Virus record (IMG/VR): IMGVR_UViG_3300035228_001973
Coordinates: 1 to 64,000 of that record
DNA length: 64,000 nucleotides
Origin: a virus
Reading direction: 5' to 3' (one strand)
The translations under genes were made by a program, and so were the position numbers. The notes beneath the pieces were generated by a model, which saw nothing but the letters and a program-made list of their open reading frames with translations, did not search any database and had not been told where the DNA came from. Positions 40,753 to 49,641 of the stretch are shown in pieces (position 1 is the stretch's first letter; each line of letters starts with the position of its first letter).

Positions 40753-43700
40753 TTAAAATTTTTGATTTTAATATATTAACCCTATCTTTTATACTTTCAA
40801 TACGTGTATGTTGTTCTTGTATAGAACCAATACCAATGGCTACTAATTTACCGTAATCAAGTTTTAAATAACCACTCTCACTATTAAATACAACTTCAGG
40901 TATTACTTTTTGAATATCTTGAGCGATAAATCCGTAATCATCACCTACACTACCATCAAACTTAGTTGCTCCACCCTTCCATGTAAACTTAACACCATTA
41001 ATTAATTTTAACTTACTTAAATTACCTTTTAGAGATTTAATGTTATTTTTTAATCTTTTATCAGACGCAGGACCTTGTGGACCTTGTAGACCTTGTAGAC
41101 CTCGTGGACCTTTTGGACCTGTCGGTCCACCCGTACCTGTTGGGCCTTGCGGTCCCTTTATACCCTTATTACCTTGGTCACCTTTAGGGCCTTTGAAACC
41201 TATTGGACCATCCGCACCTGTTCCACCTTGCGGTCCTTGGAATCCTCTCGGACCTTTTTTACCTTTAACTGTTGAGGTAGCACCTTGTGGTCCTTGTAGA
41301 CCCCTCTCTGTACTTGCTGGTCCTGTTGGTCCACCCGCACCTGTTGGACCTATAATATTACCTGTGGGCCCTACAGGTCCCGTAAATAAAGATTGAAAAC
41401 CCTGTGGCCCTTGTGGTCCACTTGTACCTTGTGGTCCTTTAATTCCTTTATGACCTTTAATTCCTTTTAAACCTTTTTCTGTACTTGTTGGTCCTGTTGG
41501 TCCACCTGGTCCTGTTGGTCCACCTGGTCCACCTCCACCGCCCGGACCTCCACTACCTGACAAACCTCCGGGTCCTGTTGGTCCTTGTGGTCCCTTTATT
41601 CCTTTAAAACCTTTTGGCCCTTTATCTGTAGATTGGGCTCCTCTTAATCCTTTTGGCCCTTGTGGCCCTCTATTTCCTTTAGGTCCTTTAGGTCCTTTAG
41701 GTCCCTTAAGTCCTTTTGATGTACCGATAAAACCTTTAACACCTTTATCTGTAGATTGTGCACCTTGTGGTCCTTGTGGTCCTTTACGACCTTTAATTCC
41801 CTTGTTACCATCCGCACCTGTTCCACCTTGCGGTCCTCTTACACTACTAGCTGGTCCTTGTGGCCCTTTAACTGTTGACTCGGTACCTCTTGTTCCACCA
41901 GAACCTTGTGGTCCTCTATTTCCTTTTGGACCTTTATATCCTTTTGGACCTTTAAGTCCTTTTGCTCCACTAGTAGCCCCTATGAATCCTTTTACCGTTG
42001 AATCAGTACCTCTTGGTCCTTGTGGACCTTTAATACCTTTTAAACCTGTTGGTCCTTCTGGACCCTTAACCCCTTTTTGTCCTTTAGTAGAATTAGTTGG
42101 TCCTTGTGGTCCTTGAACTGATGAATTGGCACCTCTTGGTCCGCCAGAACCTTGTGACCCTATACCACCTCTAGGTCCTTTTGGTCCTTTAAAACCTTTA
42201 GGTCCTTTAGTAGAATTAGCGGGTCCTTTAAATCCTTTTACTGTTGAAGTTGTTCCTCTTGCCCCTTGTGGGCCTTGTACACCTAATGGTCCTTTTAGAC
42301 CTTTAAGCCCTTTTGGCCCTTTAAATCCTTTTTCAGTATTATTTGGACCTTTAGCACCTTTTACTGTTGAAATAGTACCTTGAGCACCTCTTGGTCCATC
42401 ATTACCTCTTGGACCTTTAGGTCCCTTATAACCTTTCTGACCTTTAATACCTTTAGTTGTACTAGTAATTCCTTTATAACCCTTTACTGTAGATGTCAAA
42501 CCAATGGCTCCTCGTGAACCATTAGGTCCTCTATTCCCTTTTAATCCCTTTAAACCTTTTAGACCTTTATGTCCTTTAGTATTATTAGTTGGTCCTTGTG
42601 GACCTGTTGGTCCACCTGCGGCTTGACTACCTTGAGTACCTTGTGGTCCCTTTTGTCCTTTATCTGTAGATTGTGGTCCGTTTGGTCCTTGATTACCTAT
42701 CGGTCCTCTATCAGTACTTGCTGGTCCTTGTGCTCCTTGAGCAGCTTGAGTACCTCTACCACCTTCTGGACCTTTTTGACCTTTATCTGTTGAGGTTTTT
42801 CCTCGTTGACCATCTGGACCCTTAAGTCCTTTTTCGGTGGATTGTGGTCCTCTATTTCCTTTAGAGGATGACACACCAGTACCACCTCTATTTCCTGTTG
42901 GTCCTTGTGGTCCTTTACCACCTTGTGCACCCGCACCACCTTGAGTTCCTCGACTAGGTTTAATACCTTTTAAACCTTTTTGACCTTTAATTCCTTTATC
43001 TGTAGATGTTGGACCTTGTGGTCCTTGGTCACCCTGTGGTCCTTGGTTACCTACAGTACCCGTACTTGATTGTGGTCCTTGTGGTCCAATAGGCCCTTTA
43101 GGTCCTTCAATACCCTTTAAACCTTTAGGTCCCTTAAGTCCCTTATCGGTTGAAGTCGTACCTCGATTACCTTTATTACCTAAAGATGCCCCATTACCTG
43201 TTGGTCCTTGTAGACCTTGTGAATTTTTAGGACCCTTTAATCCTTTATTACCTTTAAGTCCTTTAAGACCTTTAAATGGTGTTGGACCAACTACACCTTT
43301 TATACCTTTGTCACCTGTTGACGCTATATTTCCTTGGTTACCAATACCTCCTTGACCACCAAGTGGTCCTCTGACACCTTTAATTCCTTTAATACCTTTT
43401 AGACCTTTTTGACCTTTATCGTCACCTTTAGGTCCTTGTGGACCAGTTGGTCCTTGTGAGGCTTGTATACCAATACCTCCTTGAGTACCTCTATTAGGTT
43501 TTAAACCTTTTACACCCTTTATACCCTTTAAACCTTTTTGACCTTTAATTCCTTTATCGGTTGAGGTATTTCCTTGTAATCCTTGTGGTCCTTGTGGTCC
43601 TTGAATAGTTGTACTGGCTTGAGGCCCTTTAAATCCTTTTGGCCCTTCTAACCCTAATAGACCTTTAAGACCTTTATCGCCTTTATAACCTATAGGTCCT

Positions 43701-44722
43701 TGAGTACCAATCGGACCTTGTTGACCATTGTCTCCACTAACGGCAACTAAACCTTTGTGACCTTTTACTCCTTTAATACCTTTTACCCCCTTAAGACCCT
43801 TAACCCCTATAAGACCTTTTATACCTTTTTGCCCTGTTGGACCTTTTGGTCCTATTGGTCCTTGTGAACCGACACTGGCTATAGGTCCTTGAAGACCTTG
43901 AGTACCCACTAACCCTTTAGGTCCTTTAGTACCCTGTATACCCTTAAGACCTTTAAGACCTTTATCGGCTACATCTCCTGATTGTGACACCGGTCCTTGT
44001 GGACCAAGTAAACCTTTTTGACCTTTTTCACCTTCAACACCTTTAACACCTTTAGGTCCTTGTATTCCCTTTAAACCCTTATTACCTTTGTCACCAACAA
44101 TACCTTTATCTGAATCTGAACCTTGTGTACCTATAGGTCCTTGGCTCGCCTTTATACCAACGGCACCTTTAATACCTATCTCACCCTTAACTCCACGATT
44201 ACCTTTATCACCTTGTGGTCCTACTTCTGTAGATGTTGGCCCTTGGATACCCTTTAATCCTTTATCTCCACCAGTCTGAAACGTCCAACTGGTACCAATA
44301 GTACCTAATCTACCTTTTAGACCCTTTAACCCTTTTCTACCTTTATCTCCTTGTGGTCCATTAGTAGTTGAACCTCTACTTCCCGTAGGCCCTTGTGGTC
44401 CTTGTATTCCTTTTATACCCTTATCCCCGTCAACACCATGATTACCTTTTAGCCCTTGGGTACTACCTTTCCACCCACCAGTATCTGTAATTGACATAAC
44501 ACCATTAAATCCAACGTCATTACCTAAAATCATTGAACCTTTGATATTAACTCTATCCTCATCAATAACCACTAAGTTATCTCCATGAGTTGCACCTGAA
44601 AATGTTAACGTACCATTATCATGGACATTTAATGAAATTAAGTCACCATTTGTGTTCTCAAAAATAATATATGGAATTGTTGTACCTGTGGGTTTTGGTA
44701 CTATTATAATGTTTTTAGCCAT
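40745..44722 (-). CDS. Collagen-like tail-fibre protein 1 with S74 chaperone
   Basis: First gene of the fibre operon (1325 aa). The N-terminus MAKNIIIVPKPTGTTIPYII runs to about residue 85 (SITDTGGWKG), the short domain common to all three fibres and probably the virion-attachment end. Gly-X-Y repeats follow to about 1219, with a GSGGPGGGGGPGG stretch near 1050. The S74 chaperone begins at SDKRLKNNI and holds YGFIAQDIQKVIPEV. Lys fills many Y positions (GLKGLKGLKG). It is the likely substrate, with the other two, of the hydroxylase and glycosyltransferase in this window. Confidence 0.93.
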   Translation of the reverse strand: MAKNIIIVPKPTGTTIPYIIFENTNGDLISLNVHDNGTLTFSGATHGDNLVVIDEDRVNIKGSMILGNDVGFNGVMSITDTGGWKGSTQGLKGNHGVDGDKGIKGIQGPQGPTGSRGSTTNGPQGDKGRKGLKGLKGRLGTIGTSWTFQTGGDKGLKGIQGPTSTEVGPQGDKGNRGVKGEIGIKGAVGIKASQGPIGTQGSDSDKGIVGDKGNKGLKGIQGPKGVKGVEGEKGQKGLLGPQGPVSQSGDVADKGLKGLKGIQGTKGPKGLVGTQGLQGPIASVGSQGPIGPKGPTGQKGIKGLIGVKGLKGVKGIKGVKGHKGLVAVSGDNGQQGPIGTQGPIGYKGDKGLKGLLGLEGPKGFKGPQASTTIQGPQGPQGLQGNTSTDKGIKGQKGLKGIKGVKGLKPNRGTQGGIGIQASQGPTGPQGPKGDDKGQKGLKGIKGIKGVRGPLGGQGGIGNQGNIASTGDKGIKGVVGPTPFKGLKGLKGNKGLKGPKNSQGLQGPTGNGASLGNKGNRGTTSTDKGLKGPKGLKGIEGPKGPIGPQGPQSSTGTVGNQGPQGDQGPQGPTSTDKGIKGQKGLKGIKPSRGTQGGAGAQGGKGPQGPTGNRGGTGVSSSKGNRGPQSTEKGLKGPDGQRGKTSTDKGQKGPEGGRGTQAAQGAQGPASTDRGPIGNQGPNGPQSTDKGQKGPQGTQGSQAAGGPTGPQGPTNNTKGHKGLKGLKGLKGNRGPNGSRGAIGLTSTVKGYKGITSTTKGIKGQKGYKGPKGPRGNDGPRGAQGTISTVKGAKGPNNTEKGFKGPKGLKGLKGPLGVQGPQGARGTTSTVKGFKGPANSTKGPKGFKGPKGPRGGIGSQGSGGPRGANSSVQGPQGPTNSTKGQKGVKGPEGPTGLKGIKGPQGPRGTDSTVKGFIGATSGAKGLKGPKGYKGPKGNRGPQGSGGTRGTESTVKGPQGPASSVRGPQGGTGADGNKGIKGRKGPQGPQGAQSTDKGVKGFIGTSKGLKGPKGPKGPKGNRGPQGPKGLRGAQSTDKGPKGFKGIKGPQGPTGPGGLSGSGGPGGGGGPGGPTGPGGPTGPTSTEKGLKGIKGHKGIKGPQGTSGPQGPQGFQSLFTGPVGPTGNIIGPTGAGGPTGPASTERGLQGPQGATSTVKGKKGPRGFQGPQGGTGADGPIGFKGPKGDQGNKGIKGPQGPTGTGGPTGPKGPRGLQGLQGPQGPASDKRLKNNIKSLKGNLSKLKLINGVKFTWKGGATKFDGSVGDDYGFIAQDIQKVIPEVVFNSESGYLKLDYGKLVAIGIGSIQEQHTRIESIKDRVNILKSKILNG

Positions 44723-44752
44723 TGGTGTTGTTCAAAGGGTTTATGTTACTTT

Positions 44753-44760
44753 ATAAATAC
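44753..44760 (-). promoter_or_regulatory. GTATTTAT element before the fibre operon
   Basis: GTATTTATAAAG on the minus strand, 30 bases upstream of the first fibre gene (ATG at 44722), in the 140-base divergent gap 44723-44861. It is a good candidate for the late promoter of the three fibre genes. Confidence 0.4.
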
Positions 44761-44861
44761 TCATAAAAAAGTTTATTAACCATTTTAAATACCGATTTGT
44801 ATTTATCATTCAACTTTTTTTTTCTATACTACACTTAATAAATATTTAAAAGTCATTTAAT

Positions 44862-45728
44862 ATGTCAAACTACATAGTACAAACCTATTCAAGAGGTGAA
44901 GACTTAACTAATCTATTAGTTAATAAGGTAATTCTTGAGATAGAAAAAGAAACTAAAAACCATAAAACAAACATACAAGTAATAAACAACAGTAACTTCA
45001 TAGTCGTTAGAGGAAATACCACACATAAAACACCAATTAACTTATCTAAATTATTTATATCATATTATAAAATACTATTCAATAGTGATATAAATTTAAA
45101 TGTTGTTGACCTTATCGAATATGACACACCTGTTGAGGAAGAATCGATTTATTTTAAAAAAACATATACTAAAGATGAGTTATCCGATTCAATAAAAAAA
45201 CAAACCTATTTAGATACGTTAAATAATAAACACTACAGGTTTACCGCTTGTACTGATTTAAACATTGTATTTACTGCAAATGATTTTAATGAAGATATCA
45301 TAAGTGATGTGTTAAATAATTTTGAGGATTATAAAATTTTAAAAAATAATTCTTCTGTTGAAACTTTTAAATCATCACAACATTACGGTAAAAACTTAAA
45401 AACATCTAAACTTTTTGAGTCGTACTTTAACTACATTGTTTATAATATATTTGAGAGAGGACTATGTCGTGACTTAACCGTTGAATTTTTTACAGACGCT
45501 AAGTTTGACACAATTAATTGGGAGAATATATCACTTAAAGTTACCTCAGACAGTTTAATGACAAGTAATGAGTGGTTAGAATCTTTAATTTTAGATTTAT
45601 TTACATTTAAACCTGATGAAATAATTAAGAGGTGGGATTTGAATGAGTATGATTTCTCAGAAGAAATCATAAGTCATTTTAATATATGGAAAGTAAAAGA
45701 TAAAGTAGGTGAAATGATATTATTTTAA
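44862..45728 (+). CDS. Hypothetical protein
   Basis: The 288-residue protein (MSNYIVQTYSRGEDLTNLL...) has a first alpha/beta part with NFIVVRGNTTHKTPINLSKL and a mainly helical second part with SHFNIWKVKDKVGEM. No family was recognised. It is the only plus-strand gene between the fibre operon and the redox/GS operon and its stop overlaps the glutaredoxin end by 9 bases. Confidence 0.65.
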   Translation: MSNYIVQTYSRGEDLTNLLVNKVILEIEKETKNHKTNIQVINNSNFIVVRGNTTHKTPINLSKLFISYYKILFNSDINLNVVDLIEYDTPVEEESIYFKKTYTKDELSDSIKKQTYLDTLNNKHYRFTACTDLNIVFTANDFNEDIISDVLNNFEDYKILKNNSSVETFKSSQHYGKNLKTSKLFESYFNYIVYNIFERGLCRDLTVEFFTDAKFDTINWENISLKVTSDSLMTSNEWLESLILDLFTFKPDEIIKRWDLNEYDFSEEIISHFNIWKVKDKVGEMILF

Positions 45729-46004
45729 ATATCGTTTCACCTTAACCAAAGCTTCGTCTAAATCTTCAAAGTCATCATCAGGTACCAGTAATTTTATGTT
45801 AGATGTTTTGTCACCTTTTTCAACAGTCAATAACATAAACGCAGGAATAAACTCACTATCCGTAGCCTGAACAAATAAATCATATTCATTTTTAAAGATG
45901 TCTATGTCTCTTGGTGTAAACTCAATTTTGGAGTCCTTTAACATTTTTTTCATATCATCACAATGACGACAACCTTCCATGGTGTAAACTATAACTTTTT
46001 TCAT
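45720..46004 (-). CDS. Glutaredoxin-like protein
   Basis: The 94-residue protein has the glutaredoxin start KKVIVYTMEGCRHCDDMKKML with CRHC as the redox pair (C12/C15), a cis-Pro in EFIPAFML and an acidic C-terminus. Phage glutaredoxins supply electrons to ribonucleotide reductase. It is the last gene of a minus-strand unit with thioredoxin and glutamine synthetase. Confidence 0.82.
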   Translation of the reverse strand: MKKVIVYTMEGCRHCDDMKKMLKDSKIEFTPRDIDIFKNEYDLFVQATDSEFIPAFMLLTVEKGDKTSNIKLLVPDDDFEDLDEALVKVKRYLK

Positions 46005-46031
46005 TTTAATATAATTTTATTACGTCAATAC

Positions 46032-46352
46032 CTACAATATTTTATTTGCCATTTCAATAATTTGATTCTCTTGGACTAACCCTATTTTTGTTTCAACGTT
46101 TTTTCCTTCATTGAATGCTAATAATGCCGGTATTGAGCGAACACCTAATTTTGTAGACATTTGATTGTCAGACTCAATATTAAATTTATATAGATTAACT
46201 TCATGACCTTCACTTATCATTTTTTTATCAACACTTTCAATTATTCTAGATAACATTCTACATGGTCCACACCAATCAGCATACATATCTACTATAAATT
46301 TTTCACCACTATTAATTTTTTCTTGTAATTCTTCTGAGTTTAATGTTCTCAT
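46032..46352 (-). CDS. trxA: Thioredoxin
   Basis: The 106-residue protein has the classical active site ADWCGPCR (C28/C31), followed by the cis-Pro motif GVRSIPALLAF. It reduces disulphides in the cytoplasm, such as in ribonucleotide reductase, and in T7-type phages serves as a polymerase factor. Its clustering with glutaredoxin suggests a role in dNTP synthesis. Length and motifs are fully typical. Confidence 0.94.
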   Translation of the reverse strand: MRTLNSEELQEKINSGEKFIVDMYADWCGPCRMLSRIIESVDKKMISEGHEVNLYKFNIESDNQMSTKLGVRSIPALLAFNEGKNVETKIGLVQENQIIEMANKIL

Positions 46353-46353
46353 C

Positions 46354-46722
46354 TTATATTGTTTTTAAATTTTTATAACTTCTTAAAAAGAAAATCATAC
46401 TGTCTGATGATTCTTCTTTACAAATCGTATAGAACTTATAAGTATTTTCGTCCTTCCTTTTAATGAAATATAAGTAATTAAAAGTTTCCGAAAACCTTAT
46501 AAGACCTTCTTTTAATATTGCTTGACCACCATTAAAGAATTTGTGTGACCAAATAATCTCATTTTTTTCTAACATTCGGTTTAAAGCCTCATGAGTGTAA
46601 AACTCAGTTTCAATAACTGTTGATAAAGTATGAGTACCTTTACCAATTAGATTATTAACGTGAGTTAATACTTCTTTAGGTAAAAGATACTCTTCTTTAT
46701 TATTTTGGTTATTGTTTTCCAT
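46354..46722 (-). CDS. Hypothetical protein
   Basis: The 122-residue protein lies between glutamine synthetase (1-base overlap) and thioredoxin (1-base gap). It has a polar N-terminus (MENNNQNNKEEYLL), then HVNNLIGKGTHTLSTVIE and YLYFIKRKDENTYKFYTI. No family was recognised. Confidence 0.6.
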   Translation of the reverse strand: MENNNQNNKEEYLLPKEVLTHVNNLIGKGTHTLSTVIETEFYTHEALNRMLEKNEIIWSHKFFNGGQAILKEGLIRFSETFNYLYFIKRKDENTYKFYTICKEESSDSMIFFLRSYKNLKTI

Positions 46723-47858
46723 TACTCGGTTTCTCTTTCTAATGGTTCAGTCAAAACCATTTCTTTAACTTCATCACTTACTTTCACATCGCTATACATA
46801 TTATGTAAAGTTTTATATAACTCTTCAGAATTAATAATCGATTCATTAATAATATTAATTATTCGATAAGGGTCAGCATTTGATGCGGGTCTTCTATCTT
46901 CAACATATCCTTTCCATTCTTTTTCCGTTGATATTGGGACTCTAATAGATGCACCTCGGTCAGATACTCCCCAACTAAACTTATGTATTGATTGTGTTTC
47001 GTGGTCACCCGTTAATCTCATATCATTAGATGAACCATAACACTTAATATGTTCCATATGTCTCGATTCAAATGTCTTAAATATAGCATCAAAATATTGT
47101 TTTCCACCTTCTTCTCTCATTTTTGTATTTGAAAAATTACAATGTAATCCTGAACCATTCCAATCACCAGTAACAGGTTTAGGGTGATATTCAATATTAA
47201 ACCCATAGTCCTCAGACATTTGATTTAATATGTATCTTGAAACCCACAAGTCATCACCTGACTTTAATTTACCTTTACCTAATACTTGATATTCCCATTG
47301 ACCTAACATTACCTCAGCATTTGTACCTGTCACCTCAATTCCCGCCATGATACAATTTTCCATGTGTTGTTCAACAAAAAGTCTACCATTAACTTGACCA
47401 TTACCCACACCACAATAGTATTTACCTTGTGGTTCAGGAAAACCATCTTTAGGGAAACCAATCGGTTTTCCATCTTTCATAATGGTATATTCTTGTTCAA
47501 ATCCAAACCATAAATCAGTTTCGTTGTCATCACCTATTAGCGCTCTAGTGTTTGAATCGTGTGGTGAGCCGTCAGGATTGAGTACCTCACAAAACACAAG
47601 ATAAGAATCCAACACTCCTTTATTAAGTGGGTTAGGGTATAACCTAACAGGATTTAAAGTACAGTCCGAAAAATTACCTTCAGCTTGTTTAGTGGAAGAA
47701 CCATCAAATCCCCATTGAGGACAATCATTTAATGAAACTCCGTGTAGTTTCTTACCTTTTACTTCATGTAATTTAGCGTCTACTACTTTTACCTTACTTC
47801 TTAGGTTTGGTTCAGGACTATACCCGTCCAACCATATATATTCTAACTTTATCTTCAT
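46722..47858 (-). CDS. glnA: Glutamine synthetase, type II (eukaryote-like)
   Basis: The 378-residue protein has the GSII motif order: YIWLDGY, WGFDGSSTKQA, LWFGFEQEYTI (metal-binding Glu), GTNAEVMLGQWEYQV, GLHCNFSNTKMR, DHETQSIHKFSWGVSDRGASIRVP and EDRRPASNADPY. It joins ammonia to glutamate using ATP. GSII is found in eukaryotes and some bacteria including Bacteroidota. In a phage it could raise glutamine supply for purine and pyrimidine synthesis, or change the host nitrogen signal. The adenylylation site of GSI is absent. Confidence 0.96.
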   Translation of the reverse strand: MKIKLEYIWLDGYSPEPNLRSKVKVVDAKLHEVKGKKLHGVSLNDCPQWGFDGSSTKQAEGNFSDCTLNPVRLYPNPLNKGVLDSYLVFCEVLNPDGSPHDSNTRALIGDDNETDLWFGFEQEYTIMKDGKPIGFPKDGFPEPQGKYYCGVGNGQVNGRLFVEQHMENCIMAGIEVTGTNAEVMLGQWEYQVLGKGKLKSGDDLWVSRYILNQMSEDYGFNIEYHPKPVTGDWNGSGLHCNFSNTKMREEGGKQYFDAIFKTFESRHMEHIKCYGSSNDMRLTGDHETQSIHKFSWGVSDRGASIRVPISTEKEWKGYVEDRRPASNADPYRIINIINESIINSEELYKTLHNMYSDVKVSDEVKEMVLTEPLERETE

Positions 47859-47859
47859 A

Positions 47860-48459
47860 TTATTCTGTTTCTGTTAATTCCTCAATTGGTTCACCATCAG
47901 TTATTACTAACTCGTGACATAACCCCAATAAAGATTGTTGATTTTCATATAGACTCTCATAGAATTCTTGAGATACATCATCGTACTTTTCATCATCCCA
48001 ATCCATATCCTCAAGCGGATTTTCAATATCATTGTCTTCTTCTTCCCAAATACATGGTGTACCATCTCTATCTTTTTTAATCACAATCGCACCAATCGGA
48101 CTGTAAGTTTCATCTTCGTATGTCACTTCAATTTCTACATTCTCATCTAATGTAACACACAGGTTATATAGATGGATGAAAAATTGTTTTGGTGGATACC
48201 AAGCAGATTCAATAGAAAACTCCCCATCGTTTTGAACATCATACAATGTGGTCCATTTAGAACCTAAATTTTCATTAGACCATGTGTTTAAGACACTACG
48301 GTCTTCAGTTAATTCAACATCATTATAAAATGCTGTTGCGAATGCGGTAATAGGACTGTCACTATCATTATTATTAATATTATCTACCATTGAATCAATT
48401 AGTTTAATTGACTCATCGTTACCTTTAATGGTAACAAAACTTTTTAAATTATTTGCCAT
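47860..48459 (-). CDS. Acidic protein, possibly Api92/YubB-like
   Basis: The 199-residue protein has the order WSNENLGSKWTTLYDV, FSIESAWYPPKQFFIHLYNL and a beta region YEDETYSPIGAIV, which resembles the Api92-like ferredoxin-fold family of phages and plasmids. The C-terminus is highly acidic. The match is by pattern only and no function is known. It is one base away from glutamine synthetase. Confidence 0.6.
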   Translation of the reverse strand: MANNLKSFVTIKGNDESIKLIDSMVDNINNNDSDSPITAFATAFYNDVELTEDRSVLNTWSNENLGSKWTTLYDVQNDGEFSIESAWYPPKQFFIHLYNLCVTLDENVEIEVTYEDETYSPIGAIVIKKDRDGTPCIWEEEDNDIENPLEDMDWDDEKYDDVSQEFYESLYENQQSLLGLCHELVITDGEPIEELTETE

Positions 48460-48463
48460 ATCT

Positions 48464-48667
48464 TTATTCTTCTATTAATTCAGGCCACTCGGTGTCCTCT
48501 AATACTTTATCTCTTACCAAATCAAAATCATCCACTACTTCATCATGAACTTCATCTTGGAGGTCATCATCTCCACTTTTCCATCTCTTAACTTGGTCCT
48601 CTGTTAATTCTTCTGTGTCTTCCCAACGAACTGTTGTGATAATCACTTTTCTTCTTAGTTTTGCCAT
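48464..48667 (-). CDS. Small acidic protein
   Basis: The 67-residue protein has a basic first 15 residues (MAKLRRKVIITTVRWED) and a very acidic remainder (WKSGDDDLQDEVHDEVVDDF). No domain was recognised. It lies 4 bases upstream of the Api92-like gene in one transcript. Confidence 0.6.
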   Translation of the reverse strand: MAKLRRKVIITTVRWEDTEELTEDQVKRWKSGDDDLQDEVHDEVVDDFDLVRDKVLEDTEWPELIEE

Positions 48668-48712
48668 TTTCTTTTTTATTTATTATTATTCGTTTATTCT
48701 TGTTCAGACATT

Positions 48713-48991
48713 TTAACTCACCTTTTCTTTTCGGCGACTTTTCCAATCTCTATCCATTTTATTTACCCTACGTTTATTAGTTGACTTAGTATTAGGAAAC
48801 CGACTAAAGTTACCCATTCCGTCCATATCCATATCATCCGCCTTAGGTTCTACCATTTGACCATGTCTATCGTAATAATTAGGATAGTTTTCTTCTCTTT
48901 GTTTTCTAGCACCGTAGAATATATTCCAAATTGTAAAGTAGATATAAGCTCCAAAAATAACTCCACCCACTATAAAGAATGCTAAATTCAT
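48713..48991 (-). CDS. Small membrane protein
   Basis: Starting at the ATGA overlap (48991) the protein has 92 residues: MNLAFFIVGGVIFGAYIYFT is a single span, followed by a polar tail with a very basic end (RRVNKMDRDWKSRRKEKVS). The longer open frame upstream is judged non-coding because it lies over the next gene. The function is unknown. Confidence 0.6.
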   Translation of the reverse strand: MNLAFFIVGGVIFGAYIYFTIWNIFYGARKQREENYPNYYDRHGQMVEPKADDMDMDGMGNFSRFPNTKSTNKRRVNKMDRDWKSRRKEKVS

Positions 48992-49167
48992 GTTGTACGT
49001 CTTTGTCTGATTACTATCGCAAATAGGAGGATAGTTCCTGGCCAATGTGCTGAGTATTGAGCCTCTTCTGTGTAACCAGCCAATCCTAAACCTACTGAAT
49101 ATAGTAGACACATAAATGCAAAGATTACTGGGTACCAGCTCTGAAAAAATTTACTTATCTTTTTCAT
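48988..49167 (-). CDS. Small membrane protein
   Basis: From the ATG at 49167 the protein has 59 residues (MKKISKFFQSWYPVIFAFMC...), with two spans (about 11-28 and 42-54) and a basic end (RQRRTT). A longer frame extends to 49251 but its first 28 residues overlap the gene before it and look non-coding. It is paired with the next membrane gene by an ATGA overlap. Confidence 0.6.
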   Translation of the reverse strand: MKKISKFFQSWYPVIFAFMCLLYSVGLGLAGYTEEAQYSAHWPGTILLFAIVIRQRRTT

Positions 49168-49180
49168 TTTTATCATTTTT

Positions 49181-49555
49181 TTAATATTCGTTTTCTCCGT
49201 ATGCCAATGCTTGAAATCCACCGGTTTTTGTCCACTCTTCATTTGGTACACCTACTTGAATAGATTCATCACATCCCTTAGTACGAGAATCGAAGAACTC
49301 ATTTTCAACATAAGCTTCTTCCATACATAAATCATATACGGCATCCTCACCATAAACTTCTTTATTAGTTTCGTTCTCATAGAATTCATATTCATTCCAC
49401 ACTTCGTTTTGTAGATAGTTTACCAATTCTTGTTCTGAATCGCCTTCATATGGTGGTACACACTTTCTTAATGCGTCTACGTTAACCTCAATAGGTTTAC
49501 TTGCTGATGAGATTGTCCAAGTCTCAATTTTACGGACATAAATTTTTTCTGACAT
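49181..49555 (-). CDS. Hypothetical acidic protein
   Basis: The 124-residue acidic protein (MSEKIYVRKIETWTISSASK..., EYEFYENETNKEVYGEDAVY) contains no recognised domain. It begins the unit leading through the two small membrane genes and sits next to a bidirectional terminator. Confidence 0.6.
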   Translation of the reverse strand: MSEKIYVRKIETWTISSASKPIEVNVDALRKCVPPYEGDSEQELVNYLQNEVWNEYEFYENETNKEVYGEDAVYDLCMEEAYVENEFFDSRTKGCDESIQVGVPNEEWTKTGGFQALAYGENEY

Positions 49556-49600
49556 ATTTTTATTTATTAGATTTAATTTAACTCACTAAATTATAATCAT

Positions 49601-49638
49601 AAAAAAAGAGGTAGTCAACCTACCTCTTAATTTTTTTT
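49601..49638. terminator. Bidirectional rho-independent terminator
   Basis: AAGAGGTAG and CTACCTCTT pair over 9 bases with a 5-base loop. T runs follow on both strands (TTTTTTT on minus, TTTTTTTT on plus after two bases). On the minus strand it ends the PcfJ-like gene. Confidence 0.85.
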
Positions 49639-49641
49639 ACC

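Noticed and set aside
31841-44279. Many frames opposite or out of frame with the collagen genes (for example runs of GPCGPL or LVVLLVL)
   Set aside because: They are mirror products of the GGT-CCT type repeats in the real Gly-X-Y genes.
31490-44722. CRISPR-like or satellite repeat array
   Set aside because: The short DNA repeats keep reading frame and code for Gly-X-Y triplets; there are no uniform repeats with unique spacers.
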